Positions 38,901 to 46,949 of a stretch of 64,000 nucleotides of DNA are shown here, in pieces. The notes under the pieces are model-generated. The model searched no databases. It had not been told where the DNA came from and saw only the letters and a program-made list of their open reading frames with translations. The DNA is taken from NCBI RefSeq assembly GCF_003382275.1, contig NZ_QTJX01000002.1, forward strand, positions 1,116,001 to 1,180,000. The letters run 5' to 3'. Made by a program: the position numbers and the translations under genes. How positions within the stretch are numbered: position 1 is the first letter of the stretch; each line of letters begins with the position of its first letter. Origin of the DNA: Flagellimonas nanhaiensis (GTDB lineage Bacteria; Bacteroidota; Bacteroidia; Flavobacteriales; Flavobacteriaceae).

Positions 38901-39075
38901 CGTCAAAATCGGTCTGGGTACCTCTTGTTGTGTTGAGCACGATAACATTTACCCCCGGGATCGGGAAGGTATCTGCTCCTTTTACGACCCCGGATACTGT
39001 ATAAGATTCCTGGGCTATTGATTGGAGACTGACGAGCAATATCCCAATCAATATTAGTTTTGATCTAAAATTCAT
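35971..39075 (-). CDS. susC: SusC-family TonB-dependent outer-membrane receptor
   Basis: 1034 residues from the ATG at 39075 (the frame opens at a TTG at 39093). Signal peptide (LIGILLVSLQSIAQ), carboxypeptidase-regulatory-like domain (about 20-105), TonB-box region DEVVVIGYGTQRK, plug domain (about 115-225, with ALIGQVSGVNIQATNAEAGG, ILKDAASASIYGSEGANGVI) and a ~800-residue barrel ending TVTLGLNVDF. It imports alginate oligomers with energy from TonB. It heads the operon SusC, SusD, PKD lipoprotein, PL7, PL7. An operator lies about 275 bp upstream with a hairpin between. Confidence 0.95.
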   Translation of the reverse strand: MNFRSKLILIGILLVSLQSIAQESYTVSGVVKGADTFPIPGVNVIVLNTTRGTQTDFDGNYSLTVSTDEVLQFSYLGYATQTVIINGQSTIDITLLEDTSQLDEVVVIGYGTQRKSTVTGSISKVVNETLDQIAVSRVDDALIGQVSGVNIQATNAEAGGAPTITIRGVGSINADSGPALVVDGIVVSSEFLANIDMNDVESFEILKDAASASIYGSEGANGVILITTKSGREGKTQFSYQTYTGYKQAHGSDDYKKDLKEWAAIEQAATGTLSGETLYALDIVETTGINRDWQDVFFDGGIVTSHSLSARGGNENSTFSASLRALSDEGVVITDDYQLYTANLKFDTKIGKRLKFGLRASPSYTEQRRLPTSIHNPTRQSPWLPIYHTEETLQYINRDVYPDVDVGDYFWENHLVNMDFDNDGNNERPRTSGDSNPFQQYVERQHYEFNTKLFGSSYLSYKLADGLTAKTSVGITLEQRRRDRYDGVNYHASGASRSNFYLQNRFRTRIVNDNTLNYNKDFGDHSLNLLGGLTVQQRKTEISEVEINGFTDDRLRNINGGNPDNLTAIQNNGERKKIGMFARVNYAYKDKYLLNASFRRDGSSVFGNNTKWGNFPAVSVGWNVAKESFLLNSELVNNLKLRASYGLTGAENFNLDTLEETIWPYLSLLQNTNAVVNGSLVSGSSPLNIANADLGWEASEEFTVGLDYGFWNNRISGSIDYYQRNSDDLLLENPVSYLTGFNGGIVNLGEVQNRGVEFELRTRNIMKENFRWSSTLIASTNQNELLSFGDSNNALIEDTYGRNSQWINRIGEPISSFWGYVVDTEAFDETEFRTTYVDNPWNRINGQSDDTIVVDLNGDGIITEDDKTILGDPYPDLIYSFTNEFQFGNFDLSFMVQGSLGAQVNNIGDQYFFNWFGNRTRSGGEAQAVADGLVPHASFIQEKVLTSEVIASADYFSLRNINVGYNFDSDIFSEIGISNVRLYATAQNLLYITADDYHGFNPEHDDNGNVRAYGSQRAGTPIFKTVTLGLNVDF

Positions 39076-39270
39076 TTGTTTAGTTAGTTTCAATTATTCT
39101 TGTTGTTCAGTTAAAATTCGATTCACATTGTGCATAGTGATTGCCTCATAAATCTCTGCCAACCACTACAATTCTCTTAAAATCAAATGAATTCCGTAGT
39201 TTTGTGTTGACAGCTACCTATAAGGTGAGCTTGTTAACGTATTACTTCCCTCCAAAGAAGTGATATCTAC

Positions 39271-39298
39271 AAAAGGATAGGCGTGCACCTATCCTTTT
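39271..39298. terminator. Strong hairpin in the SusC leader
   Basis: An 11-bp stem with arms AAAAGGATAGG (39271-39281) and CCTATCCTTTT (39288-39298) around CGTGCA. A seven-T run follows on the plus strand and only four T on the minus strand, so it is a better plus-strand terminator. It could also end transcripts of the cupin operon, or attenuate the SusC leader. Confidence 0.55.
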
Positions 39299-39349
39299 TT
39301 TGTTGGTCTATGTTTTCATATTTTGTTGTTTTCTTATTGGTATTCCAAA

Positions 39350-39374
39350 CTGGTCAACCAATTTGGTTTACCAA
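39350..39374. promoter_or_regulatory. Operator B: tandem-palindrome site upstream of SusC
   Basis: The plus strand reads CTGGTCAACCAA, T, then TTGGTTTACCAA: two 12-bp palindrome-like units with a 13-bp period. The minus strand has a TATATTTG box (39372-39379) directly against it. The extended sequence matches operator C almost base for base (see 46880), which argues for the same regulator. Predicted binding site of the GntR-family protein encoded at 29659. Confidence 0.75.
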
Positions 39375-39496
39375 ATATATGTTATCAAAGCGTTAAAAAA
39401 AAATGATTTTATCATTTAAGTGTTAAAATTTTGAGGACTTAATAGATTTGTTTAGTTTAAGACGTTTATGGTTAAACAAAACCATTGTTCCGTAAA

Positions 39497-39847
39497 CTAG
39501 GACTGCATGAAATCCTCACGAATCGGGCTGAAAACATCGATTAAAATCCCTGATTTTTTGCAGATTGCACCATGCATTACATGCGGAGGGATATAAAATG
39601 CATCTCCGCCTTTCATAATTTTGGTTTCCTCACCAATAGTAAGTTCAAATTCACCGCTTTCAACATAGGTTACTTGTGAATGATAATGCTCGTGCATGGG
39701 ACCAATTCCCCCAACATCAAAATGGACCTTTACCAACATGATCTTATCGTCGTATCCCATAATTTTCCGCTTCACGCCTTCTCCAACCACCTCCCATTCA
39801 ATGTGGTCATCCATTAAAAATTCTTTGCTTGCTCCAAATGTTTCCAT
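39497..39847 (-). CDS. kdgF: KdgF-type cupin, uronate ring-opening enzyme
   Basis: 116 residues, a single cupin barrel. The metal ligands are seen as H52, H54, Q58 (in HEHYHSQ) and H92, with PPHVMHG closing the second motif. KdgF converts the cyclic 4,5-unsaturated monouronate released by alginate (and pectin) lyases to the linear ketone, here DEH. It lies 8 bp after the PL17 stop, in the lyase operon. Cytoplasmic (no signal peptide). Cupins are numerous and this call rests on motif and context. Confidence 0.88.
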   Translation of the reverse strand: METFGASKEFLMDDHIEWEVVGEGVKRKIMGYDDKIMLVKVHFDVGGIGPMHEHYHSQVTYVESGEFELTIGEETKIMKGGDAFYIPPHVMHGAICKKSGILIDVFSPIREDFMQS

Positions 39848-39854
39848 AATTCTG

Positions 39855-42104
39855 TTATTGTTTAGTTTTAATGAAATGGTAAGGCCCAGTCCATTGATAG
39901 TTTTTATTGTTAATGGTAAGTGTGTGTTTCTTGTCTTTTAAAGGGTTTTTATTTGATAGAATAAACAACCCTACTTTTCCCTCTACATTTTCAATGGTCA
40001 CGGCGGTGTAATCGGAAGAGTCGTGAACCACTTGCAATTCCGCAATACCACTGTTTGAATCAACCGAGAATTCAGAAACAGGGCTATAACTACCATGAGA
40101 TTCTATGGTCGACACAAATACAGTGTTTTTGCTGTTTTTTCTTCTAATCAGTAAACTGGCGTCTCTTCTAAGGTTAAATTCAGGATCATTGGCTCCCAAT
40201 CTAGTAAAGAGCATTTCATCATTTTTATGGATCACAGAGGTTAGCGTGTAAAATTTGTTGTTACGCAACCACGAAAGTTTAGTGTTTTTTGTTTTAGGCT
40301 TTCCTTTTCCTTCTATATAGAGATGTTGATAACCGTTATCGGTCCCCAATGCTCCTAAGTCGGAGGGTGAACTATAGTCAAAATTCACTTTCATGACCTG
40401 TCCCAAAAAATGAAAGGGCAGATCATATTGGTTTTCTGTTTGGGCACTTACCCTTAAAAGATCCAGCACTACTGGCTTTTCAAAATCTTCAAAACTGAGC
40501 AATGCCATGGTTCGATGCATTTTGGTACCCGGGTAGGCATTGTTTTCCTTTGCGCTCACCACCTGTACATTTTTATCAGACACATCATAGAAATAAAGCT
40601 CTGAATGGTGCTGACTTCCTATTTCATATTCACCATTAAAATGTGAAGTTTCGTTTTGTACCAAGGTGTTATGGGCAATAGTCTGCTTGGCCCAGGTTGT
40701 GTTTTCCCTTAAATAATTTCCTCCCCCTTTTTGTTCAATATTGACGAAACGCGCCATACCGTAATCTTGCAAAACATCCATACCCTCGTCATACAGCATA
40801 AAGGATAGTTTGTCATAATGGCCATGACTTAATCCATGGGCAGTATATTTAAATACTAGTTCGAGCTTGTCTTCACGTAGCACGGTAATTCCTCCCTGTT
40901 TGCCATCCGGACCATCGGATAGATGAATGGACTGTTTCTTAAAAGACTCTGTTTTATCCTCGCGAATACCCAGTGCAACAGATAGCCCTGAATCATCCAA
41001 GATCACCCTATCCTGTTTTTCTGAAATGCTTAGCAATCTAGGGTCGCTTCCACCATAGTGATAGGCAATGTTAACCGCAGTGACCAACTCACGGGAATAG
41101 TATGACATACCCTTTTGAGCATCGTTCAAAGGAAAAAAATCCCCGTCCTCATTCGAGAGGTTGATAAGCGCATTGACCGATTTTAATAGTACACTGTCCT
41201 TATGTTGAAAAATTTTAAGCTCCGGTTTTACATTGTGGAGTCCAACTGCAAAAATCAAAAATGGATACATGGCATATCTTTGATAATACGGTCCTTCGGT
41301 ATAATACCCATCAGGAGAGAAAGGTTCTTCGAGATTGGCCAAAAACCCTGCTTTGCCCTGCGTTTTGATAAAGCCCCCATCGTTATCCTTGGCATCGGCA
41401 TCAAGACCATCATCCTCAATGCCGTACAATGCTCTCTGTATGAGCTCTTCATCGCCCATTACCAATCCGATCATGCCCACAGCAGCATTCCCCCAGGTAC
41501 TATGGTTATGAACCCGATTAAAGAATTGTGGGTTCTCCGTGGATATGAAATCAGCGAAAGGTCGGAACAGATTCTTTTCAAGCTGTTGGCGCTCTTTCTT
41601 TGATAGCCAATCATAAATACAATCATAGGCTTGGCTAACGTACACCAACCAATTGCTATCGTTCAAACATTGCCAAAACAGTTTTCCCCGAGCATAGGAC
41701 CGTTCCTTTGGGTGCACTGGCAAGTCTTTATATAATGCTTCGTACTGAAAAAGCATATCCCTAACATAAACTGCATATTTTTCATCTTGTAAAATCTGAA
41801 AAAGAACCCCAGCTTTTTGAAGAATTAAAAAATTACGCTTGTGCCGTTCGTGGGTATAACCACCAGAATAATCCTTTGGGACGGGTGTATCTATACCCAA
41901 AGCGATTTCTGCATCAACTTCTTCTTGTATTATTTTTAAGGATGCATCAAACAGTGGAACCTTACCTAGCTCTGCCCTGATCTTTTCTACCCCTCTTTTG
42001 GTCAGAATAAGATTTGGATGCTCCTGAGCCAATACCATATATGAACTGAACACCATTAGTATGCAGCCTAGGGTTTTTGTAGCTCGAAGTATTGTGTTTC
42101 CCAT
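39855..42104 (-). CDS. PL17 oligoalginate lyase
   Basis: 749 residues. Signal peptide ends SSYMVLAQ. An alpha/alpha toroid N-terminal domain with the catalytic pair N200-H201 in RVHNHSTWGNA, the conserved Tyr in YYTEGPYYQRY (about 267-277), then the heparinase-II/III-like domain with HGLSHGHYDKLSF (about 430-450) and a C-terminal beta-sandwich. PL17 enzymes act on oligomers exolytically, releasing unsaturated monomer, the step before KdgF, whose gene follows 7 bp downstream. It is 7 bp after the PL6 gene. Periplasmic. Confidence 0.93.
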   Translation of the reverse strand: MGNTILRATKTLGCILMVFSSYMVLAQEHPNLILTKRGVEKIRAELGKVPLFDASLKIIQEEVDAEIALGIDTPVPKDYSGGYTHERHKRNFLILQKAGVLFQILQDEKYAVYVRDMLFQYEALYKDLPVHPKERSYARGKLFWQCLNDSNWLVYVSQAYDCIYDWLSKKERQQLEKNLFRPFADFISTENPQFFNRVHNHSTWGNAAVGMIGLVMGDEELIQRALYGIEDDGLDADAKDNDGGFIKTQGKAGFLANLEEPFSPDGYYTEGPYYQRYAMYPFLIFAVGLHNVKPELKIFQHKDSVLLKSVNALINLSNEDGDFFPLNDAQKGMSYYSRELVTAVNIAYHYGGSDPRLLSISEKQDRVILDDSGLSVALGIREDKTESFKKQSIHLSDGPDGKQGGITVLREDKLELVFKYTAHGLSHGHYDKLSFMLYDEGMDVLQDYGMARFVNIEQKGGGNYLRENTTWAKQTIAHNTLVQNETSHFNGEYEIGSQHHSELYFYDVSDKNVQVVSAKENNAYPGTKMHRTMALLSFEDFEKPVVLDLLRVSAQTENQYDLPFHFLGQVMKVNFDYSSPSDLGALGTDNGYQHLYIEGKGKPKTKNTKLSWLRNNKFYTLTSVIHKNDEMLFTRLGANDPEFNLRRDASLLIRRKNSKNTVFVSTIESHGSYSPVSEFSVDSNSGIAELQVVHDSSDYTAVTIENVEGKVGLFILSNKNPLKDKKHTLTINNKNYQWTGPYHFIKTKQ

Positions 42105-42111
42105 CCTATTT

Positions 42112-44460
42112 TTAGCTTTTGATCAATCCCAAGTCGCTCCCATCGGTTCCCTTTCCTTTTAAAACGGAATCTCCACTTAAGTTATATGACTGGTCGTCCA
42201 TGAATCCAGGGGACAAGGACCATAAGTTTTCAACGGTATATTTTTGATCTCCTGTGACTTCGAGTTTATCCGATCTGTAAAAATTGTTGTTAGCCACTTT
42301 TACAATGGGTTCCCCCACCACCAAGTGCATATTTATACCCTTACTATTGTCAAATATGTTGTTCTTGATATCAATTTCCTGTACCCCATAAAGCGAAACG
42401 GCCGCACCATACTTATTCCGCTTGTCGTGCCCAACATTATCCAAAACATTATGTGCCATTTGCAAAAAGGGACCAAAGGTACTTTCATCTTTTCCTCCAC
42501 GGTGCAATCTAAGTACCGCACCTCCAACTCCATTGAAGACATTATTTTTGAGGATTACATACTCCGCATTGTATATTCCTATATCATCGGTCTCTTTATC
42601 CAAAGCGATCACATTGCCAGAGATGGTCTTAAATCTAGAGTTCTTGATGCTAATGGTATCAGCAAATGTATTCTTATACACCCGGATGGCATCATACGAA
42701 TGATTCACATCCAAATTCACAAAATCACAGTTATCTACAAACAACTTGTAATTTTTGTTCATAGAGTATTTGCTAGTGGTTATTACCGAATTTCCTGTTC
42801 TGTCCGGAGATGCTTCCCCATCAAAAATGATGTTTTCCAAACTAAGGCTTCCACCATTCTGGATTTCGAAGAGCGACTTCTTTTCAAACAAAATTTTGGC
42901 TTTATTGCCTGTTGTACCCCTAAAGGTCAGTGGATGTTTGATGGCAATACTTTTTGTGAGGGTGTACGGTTCTCCGGAATCCAGCTCAAGAATATCGCCA
43001 GGCTCCGAGCTTTCAACAGCCTCGAACAGGCTATTAAGGCCTGCTGCTACTTGAATTGTTTTTCCCGAGGAAAGCAACACATCACTAGTCTTCTTAGAAT
43101 ACCATGAAACACCGGTATTTTGCTTAGTAGCAATTTCAGAGCTGAGTTTTGCGCCGGTTTTTAGTGTTGCATCAGCAGGGACCAAAAGACCATTTTCATT
43201 TTCTTCCAGTTCCAATTCCAACTTGGTGAAGCCCGATTCTGAGATTGAATTTACATTTGGACTGATAATGTTGTTTTGGAAATTGATTCCACTGATATCG
43301 TCATATACCGTAAAAAGGTTATCGCGTTTCTCATTGTAAAAAATATTGTCCGCCACAACACAGTTTTCTGGCGGAGCATTCCGTTCTGCATCTGCCCCAG
43401 CACACAATTGAACGTGATCACAATTTATAAAAGTGTTGTTCTTTACAACCGCATCCTTTGCTTGATCATATCTATTGATTGGGGAATTGTAGATGCCGTT
43501 CATGATTACAAAGGCTCCCCTAAAGCGATATCCTGTGAGCCCAATGCCATAATTATTGGTTACCGTCTGTTTTCCATTAATGACCCGTATGCCTCCAGTT
43601 GATGGTTTACCATTGCCAATAAAAACATTTCCGTCTACAAGTGTTCCTTCACCATGGCGCATGGTCAATGTTCCGATACATTCATAAAACACGTTGTTTT
43701 TATATGTATTCTGCCCAGACTTATTTGAGATAATCTCGTGCTCCCCATCGCATTGATCAAAATAATTTGCTTCTACAAGAGTGTTTGAATTGGTACGGGA
43801 AAAATGGCTGGTGCCTATCCGCAAAGTTTCGCCGCCATTCGACCCTAGGTTTGGCCTTGGTCCAAAATAGTTGTGGTCAATTTTATGATGGTTTTCTTGA
43901 TGTTCTTTCCCATTGAGCCTAACAATCATGGTGACCCCTCTATTTCTTTTACCAACCAAATGGTTGTGGTCCACACGGTTGTTTTTTCCATATATGGCCA
44001 CCCAGGTATCAGGTTCATGGCGCTCAGGATTGTTATAATCGTCTATTACGCATTCTGTTACCCTACTATTTATAGCGAAAGAGTTCCGGTCTTTTTTGAA
44101 AGAGATCACCTCTGTAGTCGGAGTAAAACCATTTTTGAAAACCAAGCCTTCCACATGGAGATATTGGCCGGCCATTCGGAGATTTGAAGCTCCTTCTAAG
44201 CTTACTTTCCCTTTTTCTTCAACTGTCAAGGTAATCGGTTTCTCTTTGGTTCCATTCCCCTCGAACAATAATTCAGCATCTTCCCATACCCCATTTGCCA
44301 GAACAATTACATCCCCAGGTTGGGCATTGGCTACAGCATTGTCAAAATCTTCCATGGTGTTCACCAAAGTACCATCAACCCTTTGTTCTTTGCAGGATTG
44401 AAGACCCGTAAAAAAAGTGGTCACTATAGCTAAGGATAAAAATATTCTAAGTTGTTTCAT
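42112..44460 (-). CDS. PL6 alginate lyase, lipoprotein with two beta-helix domains
   Basis: 782 residues. Lipobox TGLQSC. The N-terminal parallel beta-helix (about 30-400) carries the PL6 site: N208 in NLGSNGGETLRIG, E240 and E242 in CDGEHEIIS, K247 in NKSGQ and R268 in MRHGEG. The spacing (39, 7, 5 and 21 residues between the ligands and the Lys/Arg) equals that of the PL6 enzyme AlyGC as I remember it (N181, E213, E215, K220, R241: calcium ligands and catalytic base/acid). A second beta-helix (about 480-780) follows. It degrades alginate to short products. Confidence 0.94.
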   Translation of the reverse strand: MKQLRIFLSLAIVTTFFTGLQSCKEQRVDGTLVNTMEDFDNAVANAQPGDVIVLANGVWEDAELLFEGNGTKEKPITLTVEEKGKVSLEGASNLRMAGQYLHVEGLVFKNGFTPTTEVISFKKDRNSFAINSRVTECVIDDYNNPERHEPDTWVAIYGKNNRVDHNHLVGKRNRGVTMIVRLNGKEHQENHHKIDHNYFGPRPNLGSNGGETLRIGTSHFSRTNSNTLVEANYFDQCDGEHEIISNKSGQNTYKNNVFYECIGTLTMRHGEGTLVDGNVFIGNGKPSTGGIRVINGKQTVTNNYGIGLTGYRFRGAFVIMNGIYNSPINRYDQAKDAVVKNNTFINCDHVQLCAGADAERNAPPENCVVADNIFYNEKRDNLFTVYDDISGINFQNNIISPNVNSISESGFTKLELELEENENGLLVPADATLKTGAKLSSEIATKQNTGVSWYSKKTSDVLLSSGKTIQVAAGLNSLFEAVESSEPGDILELDSGEPYTLTKSIAIKHPLTFRGTTGNKAKILFEKKSLFEIQNGGSLSLENIIFDGEASPDRTGNSVITTSKYSMNKNYKLFVDNCDFVNLDVNHSYDAIRVYKNTFADTISIKNSRFKTISGNVIALDKETDDIGIYNAEYVILKNNVFNGVGGAVLRLHRGGKDESTFGPFLQMAHNVLDNVGHDKRNKYGAAVSLYGVQEIDIKNNIFDNSKGINMHLVVGEPIVKVANNNFYRSDKLEVTGDQKYTVENLWSLSPGFMDDQSYNLSGDSVLKGKGTDGSDLGLIKS

Positions 44461-44531
44461 GTCAATTTATGTTATATGACTGATTTTAAAATGTATGTGC
44501 GGCACAACATGGCCGTTTCAATATTAAAAAA

Positions 44532-46778
44532 TCAATCGAGCTTTATTGTTACCATTTCACCAGGCATGATCGGTGCCATTTCTTTTTTCTTTGAGTTCCT
44601 ATAAGATATCTCAGCAGTCATCTGGTTTGCAACCAGCGACTTGATTTTCAATTGATTTTCTTTTTGTTCTAAATAAACGTCCGCTCTTTCGGAAAACTTT
44701 ATTTGGATATTTCCTTTTGATATGGAATCCACCGAAAAGAAAAAATGTTTTGGACCATTGGTGATTGAAACAGAATCAGGTCCCACAGTCGACCAAGGGG
44801 AAACATTGAGTACCCAATCACCAAAATAGGTTTTCCCCTCTGATTGACCAATGACGTTTAGATAACTATCAAAAGGTAAAATAATGGTGACAAATTCAAA
44901 TTCGTCAACATTGTTTTTGGTCATTATTGTCCATTCCTTCCCTCTTTTACCCTGGGTATCAATACTATCAACACTATTGAGCTGAAATATGGAACACCCC
45001 GAACCATTTTCAAAAGATGATAAAATATGATTTGGTGCCTGCTCCATGGTATAGTGACCTTGCCAAACCTGCCTGAAATCACGTTTTTCCTCCGATTTGA
45101 AATTATCCTTGATAATCCAGAAGTTTTTCTTTAAGAAAATTACCTGTCTTGAATATTGGGTGTCGATATCTTCAAACCCGTTGTGTGTGCCAACAAAAAG
45201 ATCCATTTCTTCGGTTGAATTCCAAACCAAAACTTTGGGATGCGGCAATCTGCCAAATTTTCCAAAACCGGTTCTACCCTTGTTCGGAGTCCAAATTTTG
45301 CCCTGCAGTTCATCATCTACCAAGGCCACATTTTTTACCATGGAATTTTTAAAGAGCTGAAAATCGTCCAAAGAGTACCTAACCAAATAATTGGGTAAGA
45401 TAACTTTGCCATTGGCCCATGCTTGAACTCCAAGCATGTCCCCATGCTGGTGATCCGGTTTCTTATCATCCAAACCAGCAGTAACTATCATTACATTGGA
45501 ATCTTGTTCCCATCCATCCCTCATGATAAAATAACCGGTATCATGAAAGGCAACAGAACCAATATCAGGCTTTTGAGTTTTTATCTCCTTCAATTCTTCC
45601 AACTTCTCCTTATTTACAAACCAGTAAAGCTCATGGTTCAGCCTATCATCTGCAAAATACCCCATAACGGGATCTTTGAACAGCAAATAGCCCAATGCCA
45701 TAAAATCTGATATAATGTTTCGCTCTGCCCATGGACGATCTGTATCATCTTGTAATGCAGGAGCAGTGCCATCGGGGTATGCCACTTTGGTCAATGTTGT
45801 AAAAAGTGCATTCATCTTGTTGGTCCATATCTCGCTAACCTCTTGTTTGTTCAACATTGCCAACTGATACACATAGAAATAATTTTCAATATCACTCAAG
45901 TGGTAATGAAGAGAGCGCTCAAATTGAAATCCATCATCATTTATCTCTGCTTTCAAATGTTCTTCCAAGATTTTCATGGAATGGTGGTACCATTTTTCTG
46001 TATCTTCGAAATCCCTGAATAGTATGCTAACCATAGCCAGTGCGGACATTCCCCTTGTTTGATGGTTTCCTGGAACAAACTCTGGATTGGATTCATACAA
46101 CTCCGCAGCGGTTTGTAGCAAAGTTGCAATAGTGTTCAATTGCTCCTCATCGCTATACGCGGTCTCTCCCAAAAACATATTGTGAATCTGCAGCCAGTTG
46201 AGTATTCTATACCCCGACCTTAGACCCTCGTAAACACCATTCCCGGTAGATGATGTTTCAAATTCATTTGCGGTTAATGCAGCGTTCAAAGATGATTTTT
46301 GCTTTAAAAAGTATTCAATAAATTTTGGGTCTTTCTCTTGGTAGAAATAGCTAAAAGCAATGTCCAGCATTTTGTGTTGCCTAGCCAAATGCCTAAAGGA
46401 GTAGGTATCCAAAGGCTTACCAGTTTTGTCATTAAATGGAAGCTGCCATTTGGTTTGGGCCTCAAATCGTTCCATATGCTCCGAAGCCCTCCTTAGATGA
46501 CTTGCCTTTCTATCTTTATACAAATCTTTATAAAGTTTAAAGCGTACCTCAAAATTTTTCCAATCATAAAAATATCTTTCGGAAAAAACTTGTCTAAAAT
46601 ATTTTGCCAAATGGGATGCGGTAGGTGTCTCAGAGCCTAGTAAATCTATTCTCTGTTCTTTTTTTAGGTATTTGTGTAAATCTGAATTCGAAATAATCTC
46701 AGTCGAAGAAATCTCTTGGCCCATAAGGCCCATTGTGGTTAAAAGAAACAGAATCGTTAAAATTCTTTTAGCTTTCAT
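44532..46778 (-). CDS. Heparinase-II/III-like polysaccharide lyase, PL family not assigned
   Basis: 748 residues from the ATG at 46778 (frame opens at a TTG at 46805). Signal peptide ends TTMGLMGQ. An alpha-helical toroid (YFYDWKNFEVRFKLYKDLYKD; GNHQTRGMSALAMVSILF carries an Asn-His pair like that of PL17) is followed by a beta-sandwich with DHQHGDMLGVQAW and a Tyr in SFRHLARQHK. It resembles heparinase-II/III families (PL15, PL17, PL39) but I cannot place it. First gene of the operon with PL6, PL17 and KdgF, so alginate is the likely substrate. Driven by operator C. Confidence 0.8.
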   Translation of the reverse strand: MKAKRILTILFLLTTMGLMGQEISSTEIISNSDLHKYLKKEQRIDLLGSETPTASHLAKYFRQVFSERYFYDWKNFEVRFKLYKDLYKDRKASHLRRASEHMERFEAQTKWQLPFNDKTGKPLDTYSFRHLARQHKMLDIAFSYFYQEKDPKFIEYFLKQKSSLNAALTANEFETSSTGNGVYEGLRSGYRILNWLQIHNMFLGETAYSDEEQLNTIATLLQTAAELYESNPEFVPGNHQTRGMSALAMVSILFRDFEDTEKWYHHSMKILEEHLKAEINDDGFQFERSLHYHLSDIENYFYVYQLAMLNKQEVSEIWTNKMNALFTTLTKVAYPDGTAPALQDDTDRPWAERNIISDFMALGYLLFKDPVMGYFADDRLNHELYWFVNKEKLEELKEIKTQKPDIGSVAFHDTGYFIMRDGWEQDSNVMIVTAGLDDKKPDHQHGDMLGVQAWANGKVILPNYLVRYSLDDFQLFKNSMVKNVALVDDELQGKIWTPNKGRTGFGKFGRLPHPKVLVWNSTEEMDLFVGTHNGFEDIDTQYSRQVIFLKKNFWIIKDNFKSEEKRDFRQVWQGHYTMEQAPNHILSSFENGSGCSIFQLNSVDSIDTQGKRGKEWTIMTKNNVDEFEFVTIILPFDSYLNVIGQSEGKTYFGDWVLNVSPWSTVGPDSVSITNGPKHFFFSVDSISKGNIQIKFSERADVYLEQKENQLKIKSLVANQMTAEISYRNSKKKEMAPIMPGEMVTIKLD

Positions 46779-46879
46779 AGCATCCGGTAGGTTTTCTGCG
46801 ACCAAATTGTTGTGGGCTGGCGATGGTCATTATTAATAGCTATTTCGGTTTTGAATGATTGTTCAAAAAAGCCCTTCAA

Positions 46880-46919
46880 TTGGTCAACCAAATTGGTTAA
46901 CCAAATATATGTATATTTG
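46880..46919. promoter_or_regulatory. Operator C and divergent promoter between the lyase operon and the 46.95-kb operon
   Basis: The plus strand reads TTGGTCAACCAA (46880-46891), A, then TTGGTTAACCAA (46893-46904): two perfect or near-perfect palindromes, 13-bp period. The minus-strand box TATATTTG is at 46902-46909 (toward the heparinase-like gene). A plus-strand TATATTTG box is at 46912-46919, with TTG 16 bp upstream (46893-46895), so both promoters overlap the operator. This explains the start choice for the plus-strand gene at 46950. Confidence 0.75.
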
Positions 46920-46949
46920 TTACACTATCAAATTTTTAACATAAAACAA

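Larger units (their letters stand above)
39076..39496. other. Leader region of the SusC operon
   Basis: 421 bp between the cupin stop and the SusC start. It holds operator B (39350-39374) with a TATATTTG promoter box on the minus strand (39372-39379) and a strong hairpin at 39271-39298. If the promoter is at the operator, the leader is about 270 bases long and passes through the hairpin. Confidence 0.6.

Noticed and set aside
42244-43107. 287-residue plus-strand frame
   Set aside because: It is antisense to the PL6 gene, whose active-site residues and homology are clear; the reverse frame is low-complexity and unrecognised.
46812-46949. Longer start for the TIM-barrel gene at 46812
   Set aside because: The divergent promoter box and operator C lie inside that extension, so translation from there is unlikely.
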